Shown: one piece after another, positions 13,951 to 26,100 of the stretch | How the letters are laid out: each line of letters starts with the position of its first letter | Position numbering within the stretch: position 1 is the first letter of the stretch | Program-made: the position numbers and the translations under genes | Source: Icerya purchasi | Taxonomy: Eukaryota > Arthropoda > Insecta > Hemiptera > Monophlebidae | NCBI GenBank assembly: GCA_039619475.1 | Contig: CM077116.1 | Coordinates: 100,299,164-100,363,163, forward strand | Reading direction: 5' to 3' | DNA: 64,000 nucleotides | The notes under the pieces: generated by a model | What the model saw: only the letters and a program-made list of their open reading frames with translations | Databases searched by the model: none | Told to the model about the DNA's origin: nothing

Positions 13951-15927
13951 GTGTCAACTGGCATGACTCAATAAATATATTGAACGTAGCTTTTTTACTT
14001 ATTTATTTATTTTTTTACTTATTTTCTTATTTATTTATTTATTTATGTACTCATTTATTTATGTACTCATTTATTTATGTACTTATTTATTTATTATGTT
14101 TATTTAAAATACGCTATATTTAGAAACATTCAGTTTTATAAAATTGTTTTTCCGATATAAATCAAATATGAATTAAGCGTTTATTTTTTCTTTTGATACG
14201 CCGAATGATTCAAATCCAGCATAACATGGTAATTTAAACACCTACGAACTAAGGTACATCCCATCCAAAATGTAATCAGAACAATTCCAAGAAGTTTAAA
14301 TTTTGAGGGAGTGTGAAGTTTATAAATGTCGATTATATTGATTTCCTTTAAACTTTCCAACTCGATATTACAACTTGTACTTGTATTCATTATGTGCGGT
14401 TTATTAAAAGAACAAAATTAAAAATCAAAACAATCCTCAAAACTCGAGAGTTAACAGATATTATGTTTAGTAAATCTTTTGATCGAAACCGAAATATCGT
14501 TGAAAATCGAAACAACTAAAACTCAGATCGTTTCAAAAATTAAAAATTGAAAACTAAATCTATATTTCAGAATTTCTCAAAAATCACGTCCTCGAATGTA
14601 ATCAAAGTGATCGTCAGAATGTTAACTGGTCAGAATTCAAATGAACCTCATAAACATCATGATTTTTTGAGTTTCGTCAGATATGAAAAAACTGATCGCC
14701 GGCGTCTTTCGTAAGAAACACAAAAACTTTTTGTTCCTTAGAAAAGTTGCCATATTTTCTTACGTCGAGGCTGTATTTTCGGTATTAAGACTATAAATAG
14801 TCCGCGATACGCTGAAAGCATCTGGCTCACGAAACTCGCAACCGACCGGCAATCAAACTGTTGTTACCTCGAGCAATCTTTCTGAATATAAACGGAGAAT
14901 TACATAAAAACACATTTCTTTAAGAAAATTTCTGAAATTTTCAGTGGTAATTTTTTTTTTTTTGTTTTTTTTCCCCTTTATTTCACTCCACTTCTGTCGT
15001 TTCTTTTTTTCTTTTTATTTCACGGTAGGCACTGCAATTTTAAATGTTTAATATAACCGCTGCGGACGTAGAAAGAGAGTTACCGAATGCATTTATAAAA
15101 CAGGCACGAGAGGTGTGTATTGAAAATAATAATAATTAAGCCAAAAGTATCATTTCGTATCTTTATCCTCTAAATATGTTGTTTCAGAAATCAGAAAAAC
15201 GAAAAAATGCAGTATCCATATCGTACCGTATTAGAATCTGTCTCTTAACCGGGGAAGTATGCTGTCCAAACTTTTAGCTATAAAAGAGTTCATAGTAAAA
15301 TTAAACACGTTTTATTAAGTATAAGGGAATAGAAAGAACTGTTAGGCAAAAGTACACCTGTAAGCATTAAGTAAAAGTGATACTTTGGAACACCGAGTGA
15401 ACGGAAAGAGAAATTTTTCCGAAGAAATAAAGGTGCACGAGCCGAACGAATCGATTCGCGGAAGTGACCTAATCTCTCCGACAAGTTCAGATATTTATTA
15501 CGGAAATGAGACTTCGAGTTAAGCTGGTTAATAGCAGAAAGAGATTAGTATACATCGATTTAGGCATTTTTTCAGATTTGCGGAGATGGATAGGCGCCCG
15601 CAAACATTTGCGGCCGTTTACCGCGGAGAAAAAACATTAAAGCGGAATACTGGTGAAAATAAAAATAGTTTTACTTAATAATAAATTCTGTCCAACTCAG
15701 GAATTTAAAGAAAACTTACCTTATTTATTTATTTATTTTCTTAAAATAATTTCTTTATAAAATTAAAAAAAGCAAATGTTAATTTTCGGTAGAATTCACT
15801 CGGTTTATCATCATGCGGTCGCTAAAAGCCGTCATTACGGGCTGACTAATGGGCAGCTTGATAGAGTATTCGTTGAATTTGGCTTGTTGTGTGTTTTTTG
15901 ATGCGGTATTGACACGTATGTAATGGT
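13951..15927. other. Spacer with a 16-bp minisatellite and a TATA-like site
   Basis: At about 13995-14097 a short array repeats ATTTATTTATGTACTC and variants. At 14792 a TATAAATA box is followed about 30 bp later by a C/T-rich possible start. A short frame from ATG 15044 runs to a possible donor at 15113, but its phase does not fit the candidate exon at 17122. No gene is called. Confidence 0.4.
14792..14799 (+). promoter_or_regulatory. Candidate TATA box
   Basis: TATAAATA in a less AT-extreme context, followed 25-30 bp downstream by gcatctggctcacg as a possible start region. It lies upstream of the spliced gene on the same strand, but nothing links it to that gene directly. TATA-like words are frequent in DNA of this composition. 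Confidence 0.2.
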
Positions 15928-16500
15928 TAAGGCCTATTCAGACAGAACGCGGTACGGTACAATGCGGTACAACAGTGAAATTATACAGTATTAGACGGCG
16001 GTAGTGATACAGAGAACGGTCTACCGCAGCGGTAAAATTATACCGCAACCTGATGCGGTACAGATGTACAATTTTACATTTTGTTACGCGATAACGGATT
16101 GTTGAAAATAGTGAACTGTAGTATTTCTATACCAGAAATTCAAAAAATTTTACCGGATTATAATTTTAGTTTAGCAATTGTTTGTTTATTATATTTAATA
16201 ATGTCAAATAAAGTAGTAATTGGGGGGGGGGGTGTAAAAATCGCGAATTAATTTATAATGTTGGAAGTTGCTGTAAACAAACAAAAATGTATACATTAAC
16301 AATGAATGAAAGTAATATACATATATTCCTTTTTTCTTAAAAACACATATAGACATTGTACGCAATGTAAATAACATAACGTGCACGATGTACCGGATTG
16401 TGTGTGAATGCATTAATTCGTTTACCATTGCGGTATTTGTTCTGTGTGCAGAAGCTTTACACGAATATGCGATAATCGACATCGCTGCAGTCTGAAAGAA
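15928..16500. mobile_element. MITE candidate, PIF/Harbinger-like
   Basis: Begins ttaaGGCCTATTCAGACAG with TTA/TAA flanking, then carries repeated GCGGTAC words (about 15951-16060: gcggtacggtac, gcggtac, ccgcagcggt, gcggtac). It ends near gctgcagtctgaaag, whose complement partly matches the left end (TTCAGACAG against TTTCAGACTG). GC-rich subterminal words of this type and a 3-bp target are typical of PIF/Harbinger MITEs. No transposase is encoded and the right end is degraded, so the boundaries are tentative. Confidence 0.45.
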
Positions 16501-17121
16501 GGAATGATCTCCGGATTTATTTCTTTCTTATACATTTGTCAGTGTCAACTTATAGTTTATCGGAAGTGTTGATGAAATGACTATTTTAATAAAAGATGAA
16601 ATCGGTGAAAAGATTCATCATTATTTCGGATAGTACTCGAACTGTTATCGATTTATTAGCGTCTTGTGAAAAACGCTAAGCCGTTCTTGTTTATATATCC
16701 AGTTTTATATCACCACCGTGAGAATAACTCAGCAACCCTTCTAGTCACGAGAAAAATAACTCTACCCGGACTTTAATGATTCGCACGATGCGGCTACGAC
16801 GTATGCAGTTCCGCTAACCAAATTTTGCAGCGCGACCCGTTGTACGGTGAAAGGAATAGTTAGATGTTATTCCTTTGCCGCCGTGGGCTAGTTGAATTAA
16901 TTTAATGGGCATGTCATTTTAAGGTCAGCTGTTTTGTATTTTAATTTTCACACTGTAGAACTATTCGAACAGTGACGTATATTTTTGCGTTTAAATATGC
17001 GCTACAAGTACGGAAAATGTTAGTAGTAGTGGTTGAAGAATCACGATACCAACTGCTTGATGCCTTGCTTTGTTTTTTATCTGTATGTATATTAAAACAT
17101 CGTTACCTTTTTATTTAACAG
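16501..17121. other. Spacer upstream of the spliced gene
   Basis: No open frame of note. It ends in a pyrimidine tract and AG (acctttttatttaacag) that forms a splice acceptor in front of the candidate exon at 17122. Confidence 0.4.
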
Positions 17122-17290
17122 TTCGGTTAGTTGTTCAGTTTCGGCCACAACCGCGTCTTATTTGCCGGTCAATATACGATTTTTGGGATTCCGTACACAC
17201 ATCTAATGTGCGGAATCCTAATAATAAGATGGTTCAGAAACAACAGGCATATCAAAAATTAAATTATCCAATAGCTCAGCAACGATTTAA
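17122..17290 (+). CDS. Candidate upstream exon of the DM4/DM12-like gene
   Basis: Opens after a good acceptor (tttttatttaacag) and reads VRLVVQFRPQPRLICRSIYD and onward to LNYPIAQQRF. A weak donor (AA|gttata) leaves two bases, exactly what the next exon at 22972 needs (one base before GAG). Residue usage (Asn, Gln, Pro) resembles the next two exons. Against it: the donor is poor, the intron would be 5.7 kb and contains a Jockey element, and no similarity is known. It would also need an upstream exon ending with one base. Confidence 0.35.
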
Positions 17291-19439
17291 GTTATAAACA
17301 TCAAAATTGGAACATAAATTACATTTAAAATTCTCTTTAAGGCAATCTATGACTTCAAGTTAAGTAAAAACCAAAAAATGATATGTGTATTATTATAAAA
17401 AAAAAATTAACCGATTACCCTAGGTGGCAAAAAACCGTCAAGAATATAAATTATTATAGGGAATTTAAAGCGACCTCAAAAATCACCCTTAAAAAATTCG
17501 TAACTCATCACCAAATACTTCCTTTAAAAGGGAAATTCAAAATGTAAAACAAAACGCGAAAGCTCTTTCATAAAATTAAAAAATTAAAAAATTATTTAAC
17601 ACCTCTCTTTGGGACCAAAAACAGCAAAAAAAAAAAAATATGTTTACATAAGTAATAGCCCGAGTACAAAAGTTGAAGAAATCAAAGCGTATCTCTAAGC
17701 ATAATGAAAGACCGCTTTACAGGAAAATTATAGCCGAGCTTACAACTTTATATTTAGGCCTCCAAGGCGTTGAAAGCTCGAAATTTTTGAAAAAAATACT
17801 TTTTTTTTCCAGGTTTAGTAGATATATCTTTGGAAAAAAGGCTATTTCTCGGGAACGAAACCATATTTCATTTCCTTAACAAAACTTTCGTAATTGAGGA
17901 AAAGTTCAAAAAAGCGCGAAAAATGACGTTTCTCTCTCTCTTTGTGACGCTAAAAAAAAAAAAAAAAAAAAAAAAAATTTGTTTTAAGTTTATGTAAACA
18001 TAAATATTATAGTTACCTTTAATTTAATATACAGAATCCTCAGAGCTTGAAAAATCATGTTTGACTGACTTTTTATAACTAACGAACGTATCAAAAGTAG
18101 TGCACAATTTTTTACCTGTTATAATGCTAGATATTTTTTTTCTTTTCTTTAGAATTTCAACGCAAGAATTGACTATTGTATCGTTACAATTATTTACATA
18201 ACATTTTCCGACGCATACGAAATATCGCCGAAGTGAGTATATTACTTTGATTAAATTAATTATAAATAAAACGCTGGGTTGTAGCGGTTTTAAGATGATT
18301 AGCTACCACCACAGCGTAGTTTGTTTTTTTTTGGGGGGGGGGGGACGTCAACAGTGAAACTTACCCAGCGCAAAGAATTGTACATTATATGAGGAAAAGA
18401 TTAGAAATTGAGGAGATAAAGAAGGCCAACAAAGGAACTATATTGAGAGAGGGGAATGCAAGGTTAGCCGGAACTATTTCATTCGATTAAAACCAGCCCG
18501 AATTCCGCACAAAGAAGGTTTAGAAATATCATCATTCCGTTCCATTAATAATATACATTTTTTTTCGAGCGAAGATTTATGAATAATTTTTTTTTTGTTT
18601 GTTTTTCTTCCAACAAAGCGTAATTATATTATAAATAATTATTACATTTAAATTCTAAAGAAAACGGTTAAATAGCGACGTTTTGATATGTAAATAATGA
18701 AAAAGTAATCCCGGCTCAGACGGTGATTTTACTTTACAAATATTCGGGATTCTTTGAAATTAACCTAGACTTAACGTCTACCTCGAAAAACTTTAGCTAC
18801 AATATAACGGTTAGCTCATCAGGATCTTGGAACTGTTGTTTTTATCTTTCAAACGGGATTATATACATCTATCTGTTACGCTAACTGAAAATTACACACT
18901 TTTTTCTAAAAAATCGCCAATACTAATGAAAATACATATATAAGTATATGTATTATTTTTTTTTTCACATGTCCTATGTCAGATGTTACTTGTACTGCAA
19001 ATGTTTCGCGGGATCTTCCTTTATTGTTTCTAGATAAACAGTTAGATTATCGCTTCATAAAGTTTGAGAAGTTTTTTTGTAAATTATTTAAATATAATTC
19101 TGTTACAAATTTTGCAATCAAAATTTGCGCTTGTGGGAAAGTTAATTTTTCTGATGAAACGTTTATGCAACTCGGATTTATTTATTTCATCATTTGTTTT
19201 TGTTTTTTTGTTTGTTTTTTTTTCCTTGCTATTTTACACCTAGTCTTACCAACTATTTGGTAATGTATGAAATAAGTTAAAATGACATGAATAAGCAACC
19301 CATCCAATGAAGGGTGCTAAAATCAACTTGTATACGTATACACAAAATGCATACACACCATCTCACATACGTGTATGCATAACCATACATACACGTACCC
19401 GCAATCACACATCACGCGCACACACACACATATTTATAA
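17291..19439. other. Spacer with homopolymers
   Basis: AT-rich with a 27-bp poly-A (about 17951-17977). A T-run/G-run/acgtcaac motif at 18329-18350 is shared with 5262-5290. A CA-rich stretch lies at 19330-19432. No coding signal was seen. Confidence 0.5.
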
Positions 19440-22145
19440 CTTATACAAGGTCTTGAGGCTGTTTTCTATTTAACCTACGTCTCCTGCTCAGGGGTCCCTC
19501 AGCAGGTCTTTTGTTGTACTGTTTGGATGCCCTTTCAATCTAGCAGCATATCATCGAGCAGCAGTTGCTGTTTCATTCCTCAAAAAATTTAACTCCAAGA
19601 TCCTCATGGATTGTGGTGTTGGTTATGTACCCTGGAGCGGAGATGATCATGCGTAGTAACTTATTCTGGACTCTTTGCGTAATTGAAATGTTACTGTTTT
19701 TGGCACAGCCCTATAAAACTGACAGCCATCTTACCAGACCGGTTTTAAAATATTTTGTAAAGTAACAACTTGTTTTCAAGAGATTTATTGATCTCTTACC
19801 CAACAGACAGTACAGTTGCCGCAGTTTGATGTTCAACTCATTTCGCTTTGTTATAATGTGCTTCCTCCAAGTCAAGTGTTTGTCAAGACGTATACCAAGA
19901 TACTTTACATATTCTTTCTGAGGAATTTCCACACCATTCATAATTATATTTCCGGATGAATCGATTCGTTAGTGAAAACTACTTTCGGTCATCGTTCCTC
20001 CATTATCTCCCTAATTCGTCTTCGGATCAATCATTCTCTACTCCCCCTCTTCTCGCTTTCGATTTGCTCTGTCGCCGTCTCCTTATTGTGATCCTCCTCG
20101 TATATGTAATGCTGATCATATTTTCTTCGAGTGTACTGCTCTTCTTAATGAACGCTCCCTTTTAGACGGCCAGCTCTTGACATTAGGTCTCTCTATAAAG
20201 CTTCCTTTATCCTCTCCTTTCCTTCATCTTCTGTGGTGCCTGCACTGTTGTCCTTTGTTGCGTCCATTTCTGACCGCCTAGCTATTTAGTTTTATAGCTG
20301 TGCTTTTCCTGTTGTTGAGTCAATACCGCTGGCACGCCTACACAACAAAAAAAAAAAAAAAATACTTGAGATGATTTACCTTTATTGATCTTTATCTTCC
20401 ATAATCTGCACCATGATGTTACTTTATTAACTACTGCCTGCAGGTTTTTGCGCGCAACTTTCGGACATCTATTTGTGTCATCAGCAAAAGTCGCTATATC
20501 AACGTGCGATGTAATAGGAATATCCGCTGTGTAGATAAGGTAGAGAAGCGGTCCAAGTACACTCCCCTGGGGAACTCCTGCTCGAACCGGATATATACTT
20601 GATTCGTCATCTCCGTATTTAACGTAAAAATATCTTTCATTTAAATACGACCGGAATAAATTCAGTTAGTTGATAGGGAAAATGGCGTCGATGTTTTTGC
20701 AATAGACCATCTTGCCAAACTTCATTGACTGCTTGGCTTACATCTAAAAATACGGTATCGCAAACCATTTTTTCATCCAGGGATTTTTCAATTTGATGAA
20801 CAATCCGATGCACCTGCTCTATTGTACTATGTTTTGCTCGGAAGCCAAACTGATATTCAGGTATTATCTCTTTGCATTCAACTATTGACATTATTCTTTT
20901 TAACAGTAATTTTTCGTACAATTTAGAAAGTACCGGCAAGATTGTGAAATTGGTCGATACGTTGATGGTTCCATTGGAGGTTTTTGTGGTTTTTGACTAC
21001 GGCAATTTGCGACAATTTTAGTTGTTCCGGAAAGTATGTTAATCGCAGCATTGCATTAAATATGTACACTAGTAACACTAGTTCTTTATTAGGCAATTCC
21101 TTTTTAAAATTTTTGCTGTTATTAAATCGTAAACTGGTGCTTTTTGTCCGTATTGTACTGTTAATTTCACTTGATGAGAACATCTTGACAACCGAAGTCA
21201 AAAAGGAATGATATATCAACAGGATGTGATTTGAATCTATTTTGCCAAACTATTCGCCAAACAGTTCCGCTTTTTCAGCGTCAGCACGAGTCCAGCTACG
21301 ATCCGGTTTCCTTATAGGGCAAACGGATGGCTTTGGTCCTTTATGGTTCCGCACAGCTTTCCACAAAAAGAAAAATGTTGTTGCGCTAAAGGGGATAAAT
21401 TGATCAGTTGCTCATTGAGTAATTTATTCTTTAAATCCTGCAACAAACGTTTAACGAGTTTCGTCAGTTTGTTCAATGCAGTTTTCTGCGCAGGATTTCT
21501 GAATATTTGCCACTGCTTTCTCAATTTTCTTCGTAGATTTACCTCTGCTTTGATGTGTTGGGGCTAATAGATCACCGGTTGACATTTATTAATTGTTGTT
21601 GTAGCCTTTCAAGCCGACTGTTGAGTGACCTTAATGAAGTAATCCACTGCATTATCGATATCATTGGTAGTCTTAAGTGGTATTTTTAAATTGATATCAT
21701 TTCCGAAGTATTCTCTAAACAGTTCCCAGTTTGTAGATCTGTTGAATAATTTTGGTTTAGGCACTTTTTTTTACTGATAGACAGTATAACTGACGAGTGA
21801 TCTGATGGTAACTCATTATCTGCTTTAACATCAGTGAAGATTGTTGGAATACCTTTAATAATATCTGTAGGCCAATAAGTTTGAAATCCAGGGGAACAGA
21901 CATCACTATGCGTTTCATCAATAGCTGATTCGGGTTATTAATCTCTTGGAACAGAAGGTCCACGGCAACACGGATGATTACTGTCGGAATGAATGATTTC
22001 GAAATTTTCCGATCGTTTACTACTCCATTCGTTTATTAAATTAAGCAAAAAATTCAAAGTTCCTTTATCATCTGCCGTTCCGGAGTAAATAACACGGCGG
22101 GAGGAGATTTTTGTTATTAGTATAATAAATCTTTTTCTGTTCATT
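19440..22145 (-). pseudogene. Jockey-type non-LTR retrotransposon, decayed
   Basis: On the minus strand, from 3' to 5' of the window: an endonuclease tail with a SDHSS-type end (about 21790-21830), then a linker (21524-21312), and RT segments PEYQFGFRAKHSTIEQVHRI (about 20850), PQGSVLGP (about 20560) and FADDT (about 20480). KYLGIRLDKHLTW follows at about 19880, then a C-terminal part with TQRVQNKLLRMIISAPGY (about 19640). This order is that of Jockey ORF2. Frameshifts and stops break it into many pieces, and a foreign LINE tail splits it at about 19966-20362. The first part near 22144-21960 is not recognisable and may be other DNA. Confidence 0.8.
19966..20362 (+). mobile_element. LINE 3' fragment, copy 3, nested in the Jockey element
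   Basis: The minus-strand Jockey frame stops after NIIMNGVEIPQ (near 19960) and resumes beyond a 16-bp poly-A (20347-20362) with [13 protein letters not shown]. The insert between them reads on the plus strand CNADHIFFECTALLNERSLL (about 20109-20168), an RNase-H/zinc tail, then a stop, a short 3' UTR and the poly-A. It is therefore a 5'-truncated LINE insertion younger than its host. It belongs to the same family as the 1.0 and 7.0 kb tails. A clear target-site duplication was not found. Confidence 0.75.
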
Positions 22146-22426
22146 TTGTAAAATATTTTGAAAAATTTTCGGGGCGTGTTTAAGCCCCCTCCCGTCTTCC
22201 GTAGCTGCGCGATAACATTTGATGGAGAAAAAAATTAGTAAACTAACTGATAGCGGGGCAAGCTTGTCGCGATTAAATTTTCGACACTTGCAATGTTGAC
22301 TGCTATTACGAAAGTGGGCTTAGATTTATTAGCCGTCGTTAACGCGGGCACTTTTTATTTTAACTTTTATTTAACGACGCGATAAAAAATAACTGTCGAA
22401 TATTGCTTCCTTTTATGTTTTATTAT

Positions 22427-22431
22427 TGTTA

Positions 22432-22500
<69 letters not shown>
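22427..22500. repeat. (ATT)n microsatellite
   Basis: About 70 bp of ATT/GTT triplets, nearly pure ATT from 22437 to 22498. Confidence 0.95.
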
Positions 22501-22971
22501 TATATTGTTATTATTTCTTCTTCTTCGACCCGAAATCCAGGTGGCCCCCATAAAAACTCAGCAACAGAGTTAATGAAAGGGGAAAAAGTAAATTAATAAA
22601 TAAACGAGAGAAAGAAAAAATAGAAATCGCTTCTCCTTTCTCCTCAATCAGCTTTAAATATATGTATATTCGGCATTAGCTTCTTTATTTTAATTTACAC
22701 CTTTTTAAAATAATTAACGACTTTGTGAGTAACGGTTTGTGTTTTTCCCGACCGCTGGAACAACCCGATTTTCTTAATCGCTGCTATATTTTCTTGCTCA
22801 GTTGTTAGATTTTGGAAGAAAATTGTTAACGTTAAAGAACGTGCTGAGATTTTGTTAAAAAAACCCGCCGCTAGAATAGTACTCTATACAATGATTCATA
22901 ACGAGAACGGGGTAATTTATTGATTTTTGCAACGCGCGAGATAGATTAAATACAATTAATTATTTTTCTAG

Positions 22972-23105
22972 CGAGCCTTTACCGAAGCCGGTTAATTATT
23001 TCACCACCAATTTACTGAACCAAGAACCGTCTAACGCCTCCGAACGTAACCAAGATGTAAGATTTAATAATCAGTTAGCTTCGACTAGCAACGTGCTCGA
23101 TGTAC
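22972..23105 (+). CDS. Exon A of the DM4/DM12-like gene
   Basis: Acceptor tatttttctag before 22972; frame C|GAG CCT TTA giving EPLPKPVNYFTTNLLNQEPS. Consensus donor GTAAGT at 23106 leaves one base (GTA C). The incoming phase requires two bases from an upstream exon. Confidence 0.65.
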
Positions 23106-26100
23106 GTAAGTTATCCATTCGTTAATTTATTCGAATTAATTAATAATTACTATATTATTAATAATAATTAAAAGAAGGTTAATATTTGTCGATGTTGTAA
23201 TATTTTACCTTTCATTACAAGTTTTAATTCGTTCACGACACTGCTGAAGAAGTTATGTTCAATAATCAGATACCCCCTCTCGTTCTTGTTTTTAAGTAAC
23301 GAAATCGAAAGGCACTTCAGAAATGTTCACCAAATTTTCGACTATTTCGCAATCGCCTATTTTTCGAAAATTTCGGCACATTTTGCATAGTGTCATTCTT
23401 CCGGTCAACTAACGTCGTGCCTTCGAGCCGTATTAATTTAACCGACACGCTCATCGGATAGCGTCGGATATTCCGAAAAACCACGATATAGCATTACGTC
23501 ATTTTTTGTTATAATACTAATGTTATAGTCGCGTAAATTTAAAATAATACCTTTTAGGGCGGTAAAACTACTGGTTTAAAAAAATAAATAAATAAAGATT
23601 AACGCGTCAAACGCCGATTTCACCGTAATGTTTCGTTAATATCTTCTAACCTTAAAAAGTTAATCGTTTCCATTTTCAGTTTAACTTTTCTATACTAATA
23701 TTATAAAGAGGAAAGATTTGATTGTTTGTTTGTTTGTTTGCATTGAATAGGCTCCGAAACTACTGGACCGATTTGAAAAATTCTTTCACCGTTGCGAAGC
23801 TAAACTATCTCCGGGTGACATAGGCTCTGTATTATATTTTCAAAAAAATTACGGATCCTTACTAAAAGTCCAATAATGTAACTCAAGGTGTAAAAAAATG
23901 ACCTAAACAATTCATTACATCGTGTGTGCTGCAAAAATTTTTTTTATAAAATATTAAAGTATCAATGTTAATTACCATGGGGAAATGGAAATTCGGATAA
24001 ACATCGCCTTAGCATCGTTTTTACAAGCTCATCACCAATGGAAATAGTGTGTTAACGTAAGGAATGAAAATTTTCGAGCGTTACCGTTATCTTTTGTAAA
24101 AGGTACAAACTGCCCAAAAGATTAAGATCTCAACTATCTAGAAATAGTTCCCAGGCGAGGGCATCAAAACTACGTCGTAATGGAGAATCTTCATCAGAAA
24201 TTGATAATCGTCTTGCAAGTCAGAGAGAATACGCGTCGCAATCGCGTGCCAGAGAATCGAGTATCGAGCGTTCGCAGCGGCTTGAAGAGCAAAATATTAG
24301 AAATATACAAGCTCGCACTAGGGAATCGAGCTCTGAGCGTTCCCAACGCCTTCGAGATCAGAGAGAAAGACAATAGACGTCAACGGCTAGAGTTCGTAAT
24401 CGAATTTTAGCTCACAGTAACAGATCGGCTTTCAGATACGATCCACAGATTGATTATGCTCAACAGTCTTCCGTCCAAATCGGAGCCATGAATAAGATCT
24501 GCTCCAAGTGTTCTGCCAAAAAATGAGCCAATGAACCTAATGGTATGTGCTGTGCTTCTGGAAAAGTTAGTCTCCCCAATATTCACGAGCCGCCACGGTC
24601 AATAAAAAATCTTTTGACAAATAATCATTTACTGATACTCTTACACAGTTATGAACTGAATTCCGCGCGGGTGTAATTTAACAAATAAAGTAATTTTTTA
24701 GAATCATAATTCACGCGGGCACAGCTAGTTCTAAAAGTTATTGGTAGCTTCTACTACTACTTTTGTTTGACATTATTACATAAAGTTTTTCATACGGATA
24801 TGAAACGATAGAGATGTGTCCCATAAATTGATCATACCTTATGTTAAATTCATCAAACAAACAAATATAAATAAATTTACTCCGCTAGAGCGCGAACAGC
24901 TTTGCCGAAAACGAGAGCCAACAGCCAGGGCTGTGCCCAGAATTTTGAAAAGGGTGGGGTTTCGAAATTTTCCTTCGCATATTTATTTTGTAAATGACAA
25001 TACATTTTTCACTAATATTCGTACTATTAATAATTCCCATCATTTTGATATATATATATTAATAATTTACAGAAATGAATTACCCCGTATATGAACATTA
25101 ATAAAAATTACACATATGTTATTTGATAATACTCGTAATAAAAAATTTTGCATGAAATATTAATGAAGTACCTAAAAATATGGAGCATATTTTTTCTTTC
25201 TTTTTTTTTTTTTTTAATGTAAGGAAACCCTAACAAATCATCAATATTTATTTTAAATTTTTGGTTTTTTTCAGATTTTTGTGTATTTATGATAACTATT
25301 TCAAATTTAATGAGGGTTCAATGCAAACAACGTTATCGGAAAATTAAATATTATATGAACATTTTTTCGATTGATACTGATGGAAAAAATTTCTCGCCAA
25401 ATTTCCATTGTAAAATCTCACGCATCGCAATCGGTTATTTATTTTAGTATTTCTCCCGCAGCTCGTAATTTTCGCGTGCTAAGCAATAATCTAAAATTAC
25501 ATAGGTAATGCTCGCTTTCTTTAAATACCGTTGGCCGCGCGATAAGGCGGTGGTCGTTACTAATTATACATTTTTGTTTTTATTTATTAATTTTACGCAA
25601 GTGTACACTACCGGTTATTCCACTCTATTGGCACTAGTAGGCAACCTTTAAAATTTGACATTAATTAAAAGTTTATTAACTTCGTAACCATATTTTCTTT
25701 TTTACCGATCAGCAGGATAAAAGGGCTTAACTCGGGTTCTTTATTCGATGTACTCGTTCAATGTGTGTACTACTGTTCTATTCGAATCTTATCATGTTGT
25801 TGACAATGTTCCGATGACCGGTTTATTTTAAATCACTTTCTGATATACTTTTAATCACTTTTGAATTAGCCCATATTCACATACATGTCATTTATTTCCA
25901 ACTTTCTTTCCGATATAGCCGTATTCATAAACAACAACGGTAATAACGGTGAAGAAAGTAATAACGATTTCGACATTGACAATCCTAGAAACACTAATCA
26001 AAACTGTAATAAGTGCGCACAGCTATTAGTAGCGGTCTGACTATAAATGTATTGGTGGGAAAAAAGTGAGTTCTGATTATATCGGAGCGCATCCGTTAAA

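Noticed and set aside
15044..15112. MFNITAADVERELPNAFIKQ as a first exon of the spliced gene
   Set aside because: The donor at 15113 leaves phase 0, while the candidate exon at 17122 needs one base; there is no signal peptide.
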